Source: Flavobacteriaceae bacterium UBA1682
Lineage (GTDB): Bacteria > Bacteroidota > Bacteroidia > Flavobacteriales > Flavobacteriaceae
Direction of reading: 5' to 3'
Length of the DNA: 64,000 bases
NCBI GenBank assembly: GCA_002320285.1
Contig: DCKE01000029.1
Location: 103,319 to 167,318, forward strand
The notes under the pieces are model-generated. The model saw only the letters and a program-made list of their open reading frames with translations. It searched no databases and was not told where the DNA came from. This document shows positions 52,439-60,244 of the stretch, one piece after another (within the stretch, counting starts at the first letter, position 1; each line of letters starts with the position of its first letter). Position numbers and translations under genes: made by a program.

Positions 52439-53827
52439 ATGAGCCATAAAATTCTTGTGATTGATGACGATATATCCTTTTGTGTTATGCTTAAAACTTT
52501 TCTCGAAAAAAAGGGTTATGTAGTCACCAATGCATTTAACTCCAAAGAGGCAGAGCAGTGCTTTAATAAAGAGAATTTTGACGTTGTATTGACCGATGTG
52601 CGTTTACCGGATAGCGATGGTATTGAAGTCTTAAAAGCCGTTAAAGCAAAATCTGCTACGACCCAAGTTATATTGATGACGGGATATACCGAGATTAAGA
52701 CTGCTGTAAATGCCATGAAATTAGGTGCTTTTGATTATGTAGGCAAACCGATTAATCCAGATGAAATACTGCTAACCATACATCAGGCTTTAGAGAAAAA
52801 AACGGCTAAAAAAAGTACTGCGACAACAACTGTTACAGCTGATGTTGCTGACGCTGATGTGGCAAATACTTTAGAGTTTGTAAAAGGCCAGAGTAAGGCT
52901 TCGCACCAATTGCACGAATATATTGATCTCGTTGCTCCGACCAATATGTCTGTATTAATTATGGGAGAAAGTGGAACCGGAAAAGAGAATATCGCACATT
53001 CGATTCACTTAAAGAGCAAGAGGTCACAGAAACCTTATATAGCCGTAGACTGTGGAGCTATTCCGAAGGATTTGGCTTCAAGTGAGTTTTTTGGACATAT
53101 CAAAGGTTCTTTTACAGGAGCTATAAACGATAAAATCGGACATTTCGAAGCGGCCAACGGCGGTACTATTTTCTTGGATGAGGTAGGTAACTTATCCTAC
53201 GAGGTGCAGGTACAGTTGTTAAGAGCGCTACAAGAAAGAAAGGTCAAACCCGTTGGAAGCAATAATGAAGTCAATGTGGATATCCGAGTGATTGCAGCGA
53301 CGAACGAAGATTTACAACGTGCTGTAAAAGACGGTGAGTTTAGAGAAGATTTATTCCATCGATTAAATGAATTTGGTATACAAGCACCGCGTTTAGTCGA
53401 GAGAAGACAAGACATCATGATGTTTGCCGACCATTTTTTAAACGAGTCCAACAAGGATTTAGAAAAAAGAGTTTTGGGATTCAGTCCGGAAGTCGAAGAA
53501 TTGTTTTTGAGTTATGATTGGCCCGGAAATCTTCGGGAGATGAAAAATATCATCAAGAGATCGGTGCTGTTGACCAAAGATCAATGGATTTCTAAGGACG
53601 TATTACCTGCAGAAATGTTTGAAGCTTCTAAAGACAATACTCGACCAATTCAAATGGAAGAGGATGAGGATGAAGATCTAAAACTTTTTTCATCTAAAAA
53701 TGAGGAACATGCCATACGTACAGCACTTGAAAAGGTGAAGTTCAATAAAACCAAGGCTGCCCAGTTATTGGGAATAGATAGGAAAACCCTGTACAATAAA
53801 ATAAAATTATACGATATCGAGCTCTAG
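52439..53827 (+). CDS. NtrC-type sigma-54-dependent response regulator
   Basis: A 462-residue regulator. The receiver domain (1-120) has phospho-acceptor Asp53 in VVLTDVRLP and Lys in VGKP. A linker of Thr/Ala/Asp repeats follows. The AAA+ domain (about 145-385) has Walker A GESGTGKE (176-183), the sigma-54 contact loop as GSFTGA (223-228, a common variant of GAFTGA), Walker B GGTIFLDEVG, and the Arg-finger region FREDLFHRLN. The C-terminal Fis-type helix-turn-helix is NKTKAAQLLGIDRKTLYNKI. It activates sigma-54 promoters after phosphorylation. The gene is convergent with a hybrid kinase gene, a likely partner. Targets unknown. Confidence 0.95.
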   Translation: MSHKILVIDDDISFCVMLKTFLEKKGYVVTNAFNSKEAEQCFNKENFDVVLTDVRLPDSDGIEVLKAVKAKSATTQVILMTGYTEIKTAVNAMKLGAFDYVGKPINPDEILLTIHQALEKKTAKKSTATTTVTADVADADVANTLEFVKGQSKASHQLHEYIDLVAPTNMSVLIMGESGTGKENIAHSIHLKSKRSQKPYIAVDCGAIPKDLASSEFFGHIKGSFTGAINDKIGHFEAANGGTIFLDEVGNLSYEVQVQLLRALQERKVKPVGSNNEVNVDIRVIAATNEDLQRAVKDGEFREDLFHRLNEFGIQAPRLVERRQDIMMFADHFLNESNKDLEKRVLGFSPEVEELFLSYDWPGNLREMKNIIKRSVLLTKDQWISKDVLPAEMFEASKDNTRPIQMEEDEDEDLKLFSSKNEEHAIRTALEKVKFNKTKAAQLLGIDRKTLYNKIKLYDIEL

Positions 53828-53845
53828 TAGAGCTCGATTTTTTTT
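53817..53845 (+). terminator. Terminator spanning both stop codons of the convergent pair
   Basis: Perfect 9-bp stem TCGAGCTCT/AGAGCTCGA with loop AGT and eight T. The overlapping stops (CTAG, 53824-53827) lie at the apex. The T-run falls inside the final codons of the kinase gene (Lys-Lys-Ile). Confidence 0.85.
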
Positions 53846-56259
53846 AGTACCTCAAAAACCTTTTCAATCGTTTGCTCTAAATGCTTGATATACGTTTCCA
53901 AATCAGCGGCAGTGATATAGTCTAACTGATAATCTTCCATAGGTTCTAATAAGGGAATAACGGAAATAATATCTAATTGACGAAACATCGGCAGCATCTT
54001 ATGAGCGATATCGCTCAATATTTCCTCGTCTTTTTTAGCTGCGGCTTCATACATTTCTTTGATGTTTTGGGCGGTGCTATCTACAAAAATTTGTAAAATA
54101 TTGCGCATGGCTGCATCGTCATCTTGTAAAAATGGACGCAACCCGGATAAATTATAGTCCTGTTGAATGTCGTTGGCATATAAGGTCATCGGCGTCTTTG
54201 CAATGGGGTTCGCCGGCTGTTCCCAAAGAGACTGTATCATTTTCAATAATACCGTTATTTGAATCGGTTTAGGATGAGCATTGGTAAAACCCAGTTCAAT
54301 AAAATCTTCAATACTCAAATCGCGTTTACCGGATAAGGCAATAATCGGTATGGAAGCAAATATAGGGTGGTTCTGTAGTAAGGTGATCAATTCAAAACCA
54401 TCGACCTTAGGCATTTGTATGTCTGTCAATATCACGTCGTAGGCACTTTGCTCCAAGACTTCAATAATCATAGAAGCATCATTTAAAAGCGTGACTTCTT
54501 GTACTAAAGGTTCAAAAACTTCCTTCATCAATTGCAGCTGTAGTGCATCGTCATCGATGATTAATAGGCGCTTATCCTTTAAAATACTTAAATCGTCTGT
54601 CGAAATTTCGTCTTCTAAATCGGTTATTTTTTTATTGGAAATCATGATGGGTAAACGCAGGGTGAAAGTTGAACCTTTACCGAGTTCACTGCTCACGCTA
54701 ATATTTCCATATAGTAGTTCTGCAATGCGCTTTGAAATATTTAATCCCAATCCCGTTCCGCCAAATTTTTTCTCTATGCCTGCATGAGCCTGTTTAAACT
54801 CCTTAAAGATATTGTCTAATTGATCTGGAGCAATTCCAATGCCCGAATCGCTAACCCGAATTTCAATCCATTCGTCTTGTCGTGTGACGGTTATGGAAAC
54901 CATTCCTTCTTGCGTAAACTTGATGGCATTGGTAATCAAATTGGTTAATGCTTGTTTGATGCGATAGGGATCCGAAATATAATTCTGATTTAAAGAATCT
55001 TCTGCAGTCCATGTTAATTCGATATTCTTATTAATCGCATTTTGCTGTAGTGGTAAGCAGGTCGATTCAATCAGTTCCTTGAAGTTAAATATCTTCTTCT
55101 CAATGCTGATTTTGTTGTTTTCCAATTTTGAAAAATCAATTAAATCATTGACTAAATTTACTATATACTGAGAGGAGTATCGAATATTCTTAATATAGGT
55201 TTGCTGCTTGTCGTTTAAGGTGGTTTTTGACAGTAGTTCCGTAAATCCCAGAACACTGCCTAATGGTGTTTGAATGTCATGAGTAACCGTAGCTAAAAGC
55301 ATGGTTTTACTGCGCAGTAAAACCTCCTTCTCCGCATTGAGTTTTTCGAGTTCTTTACGGTAACGTTGGGTTTGATTTAAATCATTTAAAATGATCCATC
55401 CGAGTAAAACTACGGTGATTAGAGCGGAGGTTCCAATCCATGCAATATTTGTGGTGGCATTACCTATCAAAGTTCGGGAGTCACTGATTTTTTGATAAGA
55501 TGCCGTCAATATATTGTGTTCCACACTTTCGAGTATATACCGCAGTTGGTCTGTCAGATTTTTGTTTTCTTGCAACAGGGAGTGTTCTTTTTTAAGTAGC
55601 TCTTGCTGTACTTTCGTTTCTTTTTTAGCCGCTTCTTCAAAAATGCGTTCCACAGCTTGAGCAAGGGAATCTGTCAATCCGGGCTGATTGATGGTTGTTT
55701 TGATGGTGTCCGATTCCGCTTTCCACGCCTTAACCATACGTCCCCAAAGTGAACGCTTTTGTTTCTCAGTAGTGTGAACAATGGGTTTGCTATCCTTTTC
55801 TATTTGTTCTTTCGCTTGATGAATTTGATTGATAGCCGAATCGTAGTTCTCCGAGCTATTCATCTTTTTTCTAAAAACAACAATCTCGTCAAAACTAGAC
55901 TTCTTTTTCTGCAACAATTGCTGAATAGTGTCTAATTTAAAAATCAATTCCGGAGTTTCAACATCGAGCTTGATCAACTCGATTTGATGATTAACGCTGT
56001 CTAATTGCTGGTGGTATTTTTTTATTTCAGAAGTTTTACCCGTCAAAATAGCACTTCGACTCGAGGCTTCCGACGAATACAAATTGTTGATAGCACTACT
56101 GATCATAAAGATCTTATTGCTTTCCTCGATCACGCTTTGTTCCGGTAGCGTAATCAATTTCATCTGCTTAAAAATATAAGCCCCACAAAATAATGCCGCA
56201 CCAAATAATACGATATAAACAATAAGGATTTTAAACTTAATGGACTTCGGATTTTTCAT
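53824..56259 (-). CDS. Hybrid sensor histidine kinase with HPt domain
   Basis: An 811-residue kinase. Membrane helices at about 13-30 and 272-292 enclose a mostly helical periplasmic sensor; YSSEASSRSAILTG resembles the CHASE3 motif, and an extra coiled-coil section (about 200-245) follows. The kinase core has His327 in ATVTHDIQTPLG, the N-box NLITNAIKFT, DSGIGIAPDQ and GGTGLGL. A receiver domain (about 564-675) has Asp613 in ILTDIQMPKVDG. A C-terminal HPt-like domain carries His753 in SDIAHKMLPMFRQL. This permits a His-Asp-His relay to a separate response regulator, most simply the convergent NtrC-type protein. The signal is unknown. Its stop overlaps the neighbour's stop by 4 bases. Confidence 0.93.
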   Translation of the reverse strand: MKNPKSIKFKILIVYIVLFGAALFCGAYIFKQMKLITLPEQSVIEESNKIFMISSAINNLYSSEASSRSAILTGKTSEIKKYHQQLDSVNHQIELIKLDVETPELIFKLDTIQQLLQKKKSSFDEIVVFRKKMNSSENYDSAINQIHQAKEQIEKDSKPIVHTTEKQKRSLWGRMVKAWKAESDTIKTTINQPGLTDSLAQAVERIFEEAAKKETKVQQELLKKEHSLLQENKNLTDQLRYILESVEHNILTASYQKISDSRTLIGNATTNIAWIGTSALITVVLLGWIILNDLNQTQRYRKELEKLNAEKEVLLRSKTMLLATVTHDIQTPLGSVLGFTELLSKTTLNDKQQTYIKNIRYSSQYIVNLVNDLIDFSKLENNKISIEKKIFNFKELIESTCLPLQQNAINKNIELTWTAEDSLNQNYISDPYRIKQALTNLITNAIKFTQEGMVSITVTRQDEWIEIRVSDSGIGIAPDQLDNIFKEFKQAHAGIEKKFGGTGLGLNISKRIAELLYGNISVSSELGKGSTFTLRLPIMISNKKITDLEDEISTDDLSILKDKRLLIIDDDALQLQLMKEVFEPLVQEVTLLNDASMIIEVLEQSAYDVILTDIQMPKVDGFELITLLQNHPIFASIPIIALSGKRDLSIEDFIELGFTNAHPKPIQITVLLKMIQSLWEQPANPIAKTPMTLYANDIQQDYNLSGLRPFLQDDDAAMRNILQIFVDSTAQNIKEMYEAAAKKDEEILSDIAHKMLPMFRQLDIISVIPLLEPMEDYQLDYITAADLETYIKHLEQTIEKVFEVLKKIELY

Positions 56260-56334
56260 ACTATAAAGATATTACTTCTTTTGTAAGAGAATCTATAAAC
56301 GATTTAAAATATAGAAATCATCAATCAATTTATA

Positions 56335-56420
56335 AGGGCAATGCCTTCGGCCCGGGCTGTCTGCTTTATCTTTTGTTTTTTATCAAAAAACAAAAGGATG
56401 CCGCTTCCATCCCTATTGCG
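56335..56420. repeat. Imperfect 86-bp hairpin element, likely a dispersed repeat
   Basis: The element reads GGGCAATGCCTTCGGCCCGG at one end and ATCCCTATTGC at the other, with outer arms GCAAT/ATTGC. The centre is a perfect 12-bp stem CTTTTGTTTTTT/AAAAAACAAAAG with loop ATC. The intervening arms (GGGCTGTCTGC and GCGGCATCC-like) pair poorly but are similar. Elements of this look, with CCGGGCT and GCCGCTTCCATCCC, are recalled from intergenic DNA of other Flavobacteriaceae. Only one copy is in this window. Confidence 0.55.
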
Positions 56421-56661
56421 AATGATGACATTTTGGGGTTTTGTGTCGAATCGAGCGTTTTTTTGATATTTAAAACCTTATATGTTGTTTTTTTGCCGTT
56501 TTAGAGCTGTTTTTGCGTTGAAATTGTGCTTTTTTTGTAGTGAGTAATTTGTTGAAATTTCCATTGTTTTCAGAAAGACTCAACGGGATAGAAGAATTGT
56601 AAAATCAGTCAGAGCTATAAGGTTTGCCAATATAATATCTAGGTTTGTTTTTTGTTTAGTG
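56421..56661. other. Intergenic spacer with nothing recognised
   Basis: About 240 bases of T-rich sequence between the hairpin element and the first twin hairpin. There is no coding frame and no consensus promoter. Confidence 0.4.
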
Positions 56662-56706
56662 AACTGGGCCATATCTACTAGGCCGATATGGCTCAGTTAT
56701 CTTTTA
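56662..56706. terminator. First twin hairpin, upstream of the lipoprotein gene
   Basis: 14-bp stem AACTGGGCCATATC/GATATGGCTCAGTT, 9-nt loop, then ATCTTTT. It has no gene ending just before it. It is nearly identical to the hairpin after the lipoprotein gene at 57294-57330. Confidence 0.6.
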
Positions 56707-56789
56707 ACTAAAACGAGGGGCTTGTGATTTATTTAATCGTTTTCAAGTACTTTTTACTGGCAACATGACATAATTGATAAATATAAATA

Positions 56790-57266
56790 ATGAGTAAAAT
56801 TAAAAAATTTGTAGTTCTTTTTCTAATAGTGTTTGCTTTAGGATGTTCAAGTGACGATACTATTCAAGCGGTGCCAGAAAATTTTTTGGTTGGGGAATGG
56901 AACTTAAAGAGTGCTACTTATTTAGATAGTAATGACAGTGTTGTTTTTGTTGATACTAAAGTAGAAGGGGGGATTTGTCCTATGGATATTATAGCGTTTT
57001 TGGCTGATAATACTACCAAAATAACCGACTACGAATTGGATGTTACGGAAACCAGTTGTGCGCTTTATGATGAAGGAATCGGAAGTTGGTTAATAAAAGA
57101 TCAGTTTTTGTATTTGTCTAATAAAGACTTTACAAATCGTAAATTGAGAATAAATTTATTAGAACGAGATGTTTTGATTGTAGAGGATGAATTGCCGCAA
57201 GATGAAGCGCATCATTATGACTTAAATGTTACGCATGTAAAAATGGAATATACTAAGATAAAGTAG
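56790..57266 (+). CDS. Lipocalin-like small lipoprotein
   Basis: A 158-residue lipoprotein with lipobox FALGC (Cys19) and a SSDDT acidic motif immediately after it, typical of surface-exposed Bacteroidetes lipoproteins. The domain begins FLVGEWNLKSATYLD, as in lipocalin-like (DUF4488/DUF4923-like) proteins. Two further cysteines, in GGICPMD and ETSCALYD, could form a disulfide. No ligand can be inferred. It is a single gene flanked on both sides by almost identical hairpins. No consensus promoter was seen; TACTTTTT near 56748 is a near match. Confidence 0.7.
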   Translation: MSKIKKFVVLFLIVFALGCSSDDTIQAVPENFLVGEWNLKSATYLDSNDSVVFVDTKVEGGICPMDIIAFLADNTTKITDYELDVTETSCALYDEGIGSWLIKDQFLYLSNKDFTNRKLRINLLERDVLIVEDELPQDEAHHYDLNVTHVKMEYTKIK

Positions 57267-57293
57267 TTATAAAAGATGTTTTTTTTGTTTTTA

Positions 57294-57340
57294 AACTGAG
57301 CCGTATTCTGTGATTTGATACGGCTCAGTTTTCTTTGTTT
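57294..57340. terminator. Second twin hairpin, after the lipoprotein gene
   Basis: 14-bp stem AACTGAGCCGTATT/GATACGGCTCAGTT with a 9-nt loop (57294-57330), then TTCTTTGTTTT. It serves the lipoprotein gene and, on the minus strand, probably the NmrA-type gene. Confidence 0.8.
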
Positions 57341-57349
57341 TAGCACGAT

Positions 57350-58222
57350 TTATTTTTTAGAATAAACTTCGCTTAAATAATCGGTTACCCTTACCGGTTC
57401 TCTTTTTAATATCTGAGCTAAGTTAGTAGTGGTTTTTTTAAATTCTCCAGCATGGATACTCGCGATAATTCCCGAAAACAAACCAACAACTGCTTCAGGT
57501 AGTCCAGCTTGCTTTAGAGTTTGTTGGTATTCTGTGATAGAAGGGGAAATATAATGGATTTCTTCCTTAAAGATCTTCGAGAGCTGTTGGGCGATCTCTG
57601 GAAAAGTAATGCTTTCGTTAGCGGTTAGATCTAAGGTTTGGTTGACATAGTCCTGTCCGGCTAAAACCAGGGCGCTAGCTTCTGCTAGATCGGCTCTCAG
57701 TGTAAATGCAACTTCAGTAGTACCAGCAGGCGCATATAAGGTTTTCTGATGTCCTATGGTAGGACCAATAATATCTGGTAGCATATCCATATATAATCCA
57801 TCTCGTAGAATGGTGTAATCCATACCGCTCGATTTTAACAGATTCTCCGTTGCTACATAAACCTTCATCAATGGCGCATTGGGTGAATCATCGGCAGTGG
57901 ATACAAACTGAAAACTAGTGAAAACCAAATGCTTAACTCCTGCCTCTTTAGCAGCTTGAATAACGTTTTTGTGGTGTGTCATCCTATTGTCCATATCGTT
58001 TGAAGAAACGAATAATAAACGCTCCACACCGGCAAATGCCTTAAGCAAGGAATGGTAATCTCCATAATCACCGATGCGAACTTCTGCTCCAGAGGCTTCT
58101 AAATCGGCAACCTTAGCGGCGTCACGTGCCAATATAGCTAAGGATTGATCACTATTGTTTTTTAAAAATGTTTGGGCGGCAATTCGACCAAAATGTCCGG
58201 TTACTCCTGTTATTAAATACAT
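57350..58222 (-). CDS. NmrA-like NAD(P)-binding reductase (QOR2 type)
   Basis: A 290-residue protein from ATG 58220-58222 (MYLITGVTGHFGRIAA). A 42-residue upstream extension without an ATG lies within the promoter region and is rejected. The dinucleotide fold is marked by TGVTGHFG at the N-terminus. Later motifs are RLLFVSSNDMDNRMTHHKNV, VKHLVFTSF and YTILRDGLYMDMLP. It resembles E. coli QorB (NADPH quinone reductase 2) and other NmrA-type atypical short-chain reductases. It is divergent from an HxlR-family regulator, a classic arrangement for redox-inducible reductases, so that regulator probably controls it. Confidence 0.88.
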   Translation of the reverse strand: MYLITGVTGHFGRIAAQTFLKNNSDQSLAILARDAAKVADLEASGAEVRIGDYGDYHSLLKAFAGVERLLFVSSNDMDNRMTHHKNVIQAAKEAGVKHLVFTSFQFVSTADDSPNAPLMKVYVATENLLKSSGMDYTILRDGLYMDMLPDIIGPTIGHQKTLYAPAGTTEVAFTLRADLAEASALVLAGQDYVNQTLDLTANESITFPEIAQQLSKIFKEEIHYISPSITEYQQTLKQAGLPEAVVGLFSGIIASIHAGEFKKTTTNLAQILKREPVRVTDYLSEVYSKK

Positions 58223-58263
58223 ATTTTTTTGTTTTATTAAATTAATGATTACTTTTGGTAAGT

Positions 58264-58295
58264 CAAAGATAAAAAGTAAGTTTTTAATAAACAAG
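58264..58295 (-). promoter_or_regulatory. Promoter of the NmrA-type gene
   Basis: The minus strand has CTTG (58292-58295), a 20-base spacer, and TATCTTTG (58264-58271), with the start near 58257. A half-site AAGTAAGT lies in the spacer. Confidence 0.6.
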
Positions 58296-58323
58296 AAGTT
58301 AACTCTAGGTAATGCACTTACTT
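58274..58323. promoter_or_regulatory. Candidate HxlR-regulator operator pair
   Basis: AAGTAAGT (58274-58281) and its exact reverse complement ACTTACTT (58316-58323), 34 bases apart between the divergent genes. The first lies between the -33 and -7 of the reductase promoter. The second is directly upstream of a near-consensus -7 (TAATATTG, 58333-58340) of the regulator gene. Binding there could repress both. Confidence 0.45.
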
Positions 58324-58357
58324 CAAAGTGACTAATATTGATAATCAAGTATTTATA

Positions 58358-58720
58358 ATGCAGAAAAACAGTAAAGAATTTTCAAACACCGATCAATGTC
58401 CCGTTCGTAATGTTTTGGATCGATTTGGCGATAAATGGTCGATGTTGATTATTTTGTTGTTGGGCCAGCAAGAGGTGATGCGCTTTAATGAGATGCATAA
58501 GGCTATTGGCGATATTTCACAGAAAATGCTGACGGTTTCCGTTCGTAAACTCGAAGCGGATGGTTTGCTGTCAAGGCAGATTTTTCCAGTTATTCCGCCA
58601 AGGGTGGAGTATCGGTTAACACCGTTGGGAAAAAGTCTTTTACCGTTAATGGCTACCATATCGGATTGGGCCAATCAAAATATGAAAGAGATTTTAGAAA
58701 ACCGATCGAAGTTTCAGTAA
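58358..58720 (+). CDS. HxlR family transcriptional regulator
   Basis: A 120-residue winged-helix protein from ATG 58358 (MQKNSKEFSNTDQCPVRNVL); an upstream TTG adds ten residues. Typical HxlR marks are CPVRNVLDRFGDKWSMLIIL with the near-N-terminal Cys, RFNEMHKAIGDISQKMLT and VEYRLTPLGKSLLPLM. The Cys suggests thiol or electrophile sensing, as in YodB/QorR-type proteins that control quinone reductases. It is divergent from the NmrA-type reductase gene, its probable target. Confidence 0.92.
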   Translation: MQKNSKEFSNTDQCPVRNVLDRFGDKWSMLIILLLGQQEVMRFNEMHKAIGDISQKMLTVSVRKLEADGLLSRQIFPVIPPRVEYRLTPLGKSLLPLMATISDWANQNMKEILENRSKFQ

Positions 58721-58773
58721 TTGCTGTGGTGCCTAAGTTAGGGTAGGATGATAGTGCCAATTAGGGCAAGGAG

Positions 58774-58805
58774 TAAAAAAAAGCGGTATCAAAATGATAC
58801 CGCTT
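58774..58805 (-). terminator. Terminator of the acyl-CoA dehydrogenase gene
   Basis: 11-bp stem AAGCGGTATCA/TGATACCGCTT with a 3-nt loop and a T-run on the minus strand. It may also stop the HxlR transcript less efficiently. Confidence 0.85.
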
Positions 58806-58823
58806 ATATAAGTGAGAAAAGTA

Positions 58824-59963
58824 TTATTTAGCGATACCTCTCGAAATTACGATTCTCTGGATCTCTGAAGTTCCTTCATAGATCTGAGTAATTTTTGCAT
58901 CACGCATCATACGTTCTACGTGATATTCTCTTACGTATCCGTTTCCACCGTGGATTTGAACAGCCTCTACAGCGGTATCCATGGCAGTTTGAGATGCGAA
59001 TAACTTAGCCATGGCTCCTGAAATAGAAATGTCTTGACCGTTGTCTTTCTCGTAAGCAGCTTTAAAACAAAGCATTCTTGCCGCTGAGATATTGGTAGCC
59101 ATATCAGCTAATTTAAAAGCAATAGCTTGGTGGTTAATGATTTCCGTACCAAATGCCTTGCGTTCTTTAGCGTATTTTAAAGACAGTTCATAAGCGCCTT
59201 GAGCAATTCCAAGTGCTTGTGAAGCAATACCAATACGACCTCCGTTTAAAACGTTCATCGCAAAAGCAAATCCGAATCCGTCTTCACCGATTCTGTTTTC
59301 CTTAGGTACTTTTACATCGGTAAACATTAAAGAATGTGTATCCGACCCGCGAATCCCCATTTTTTGTTCTTTTGCTCCAATTTCAAATCCTGCCCATCCT
59401 TTTTCAACGATAAAAGCATTGATTCCCTTGTGTTTTTTTTCTGGATGAGTATGCGCAATAACAATATATGTCGATGCTGTTCCTCCGTTGGTAATCCAGT
59501 TTTTAGTTCCGTTTAAGATGTAGTGATCTCCCATATCTACTGCTGTAGTTTTTTGAGAGGTAGCATCTGATCCCGCTTCTGGTTCAGATAAACAAAAAGC
59601 ACCAATCACTTGACCAGAAGCCAAAGGAGTTAGATATTTTTGTTTTTGTTCTTCATTACAATATTTTTCAAGTCCAGCACAAACTAAAGAGTTGTTTACA
59701 GACATAACTACCGCTGCAGAGGCATCTACTTTAGCAATTTCTTCCATGGCTAAAATATAGGCAACGCTGTCTAATCCGCTACCCCCGTATTTAGGGTCAA
59801 CCATCATTCCTAGGAAACCCAGTTCCCCCATTTTTTTAACTTGTTCAGTCGGAAAGATTTGATTTTCATCTCTTTCGATTACACCTGGCAACAATTCTGT
59901 TTGAGCAAAATCACGCGCAGCTTGCTGAATCATCAAATGCTCTTCTGATAATTTAAAATCCAT
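58824..59963 (-). CDS. Acyl-CoA dehydrogenase
   Basis: A 379-residue flavoprotein of standard length. Marks are DPKYGGSGLDSVAYILAMEE, the FAD-binding AFCLSEPEAGSDATS and YILNGTKNWITNG, RKAFGTEIINHQAIAFKLAD, and the catalytic Glu in QIYEGTSEIQRIVI. The catalytic base in that position is typical of short- and medium-chain enzymes. It oxidises acyl-CoA to enoyl-CoA, passing electrons to electron transfer flavoprotein. It is monocistronic, with a good promoter and terminator. Chain-length preference cannot be read with confidence. Confidence 0.95.
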   Translation of the reverse strand: MDFKLSEEHLMIQQAARDFAQTELLPGVIERDENQIFPTEQVKKMGELGFLGMMVDPKYGGSGLDSVAYILAMEEIAKVDASAAVVMSVNNSLVCAGLEKYCNEEQKQKYLTPLASGQVIGAFCLSEPEAGSDATSQKTTAVDMGDHYILNGTKNWITNGGTASTYIVIAHTHPEKKHKGINAFIVEKGWAGFEIGAKEQKMGIRGSDTHSLMFTDVKVPKENRIGEDGFGFAFAMNVLNGGRIGIASQALGIAQGAYELSLKYAKERKAFGTEIINHQAIAFKLADMATNISAARMLCFKAAYEKDNGQDISISGAMAKLFASQTAMDTAVEAVQIHGGNGYVREYHVERMMRDAKITQIYEGTSEIQRIVISRGIAK

Positions 59964-60012
59964 TTAATTTGTTTTTTATTGAAAGTATTATTGAGTGTCT
60001 GTTATAAGCTTT

Positions 60013-60044
60013 CAAATATACTTTATAATTCTCAAATCTTCAAA
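60013..60044 (-). promoter_or_regulatory. Promoter of the acyl-CoA dehydrogenase gene
   Basis: The minus strand has TTTG (60041-60044), a 20-base spacer, and TATATTTG (60013-60020). The leader is about 45 nt. Confidence 0.75.
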
Positions 60045-60244
60045 AGGAATTGCTAATTTTAACCATTCAAATTGCAATTATAACCAGAGCTGTTGTAAAT
60101 AAACACGCTTGTGGATTTTGTGATTTCGCAGTGTTTAAAAAAAAAGGGATTTGCTGTTTTGGACGAACGGTTAATCGTTTGTGTTTAACAATAGAATTAA
60201 AGGTCTAAATGGGCTTTTTGTCATCAATCTAATAATCTTATTAT

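Noticed and set aside
56753..56775. Sigma-54 promoter before the lipocalin-like lipoprotein gene
   Set aside because: CTGGCAAC resembles a -24 box, but no -12 GC box lies at the required spacing.
57350..58348. Long reading of the NmrA-type reductase starting at 58348
   Set aside because: The extra 42 residues cross the predicted promoter and operator, and the nucleotide-binding fold begins at the internal ATG at 58220-58222.
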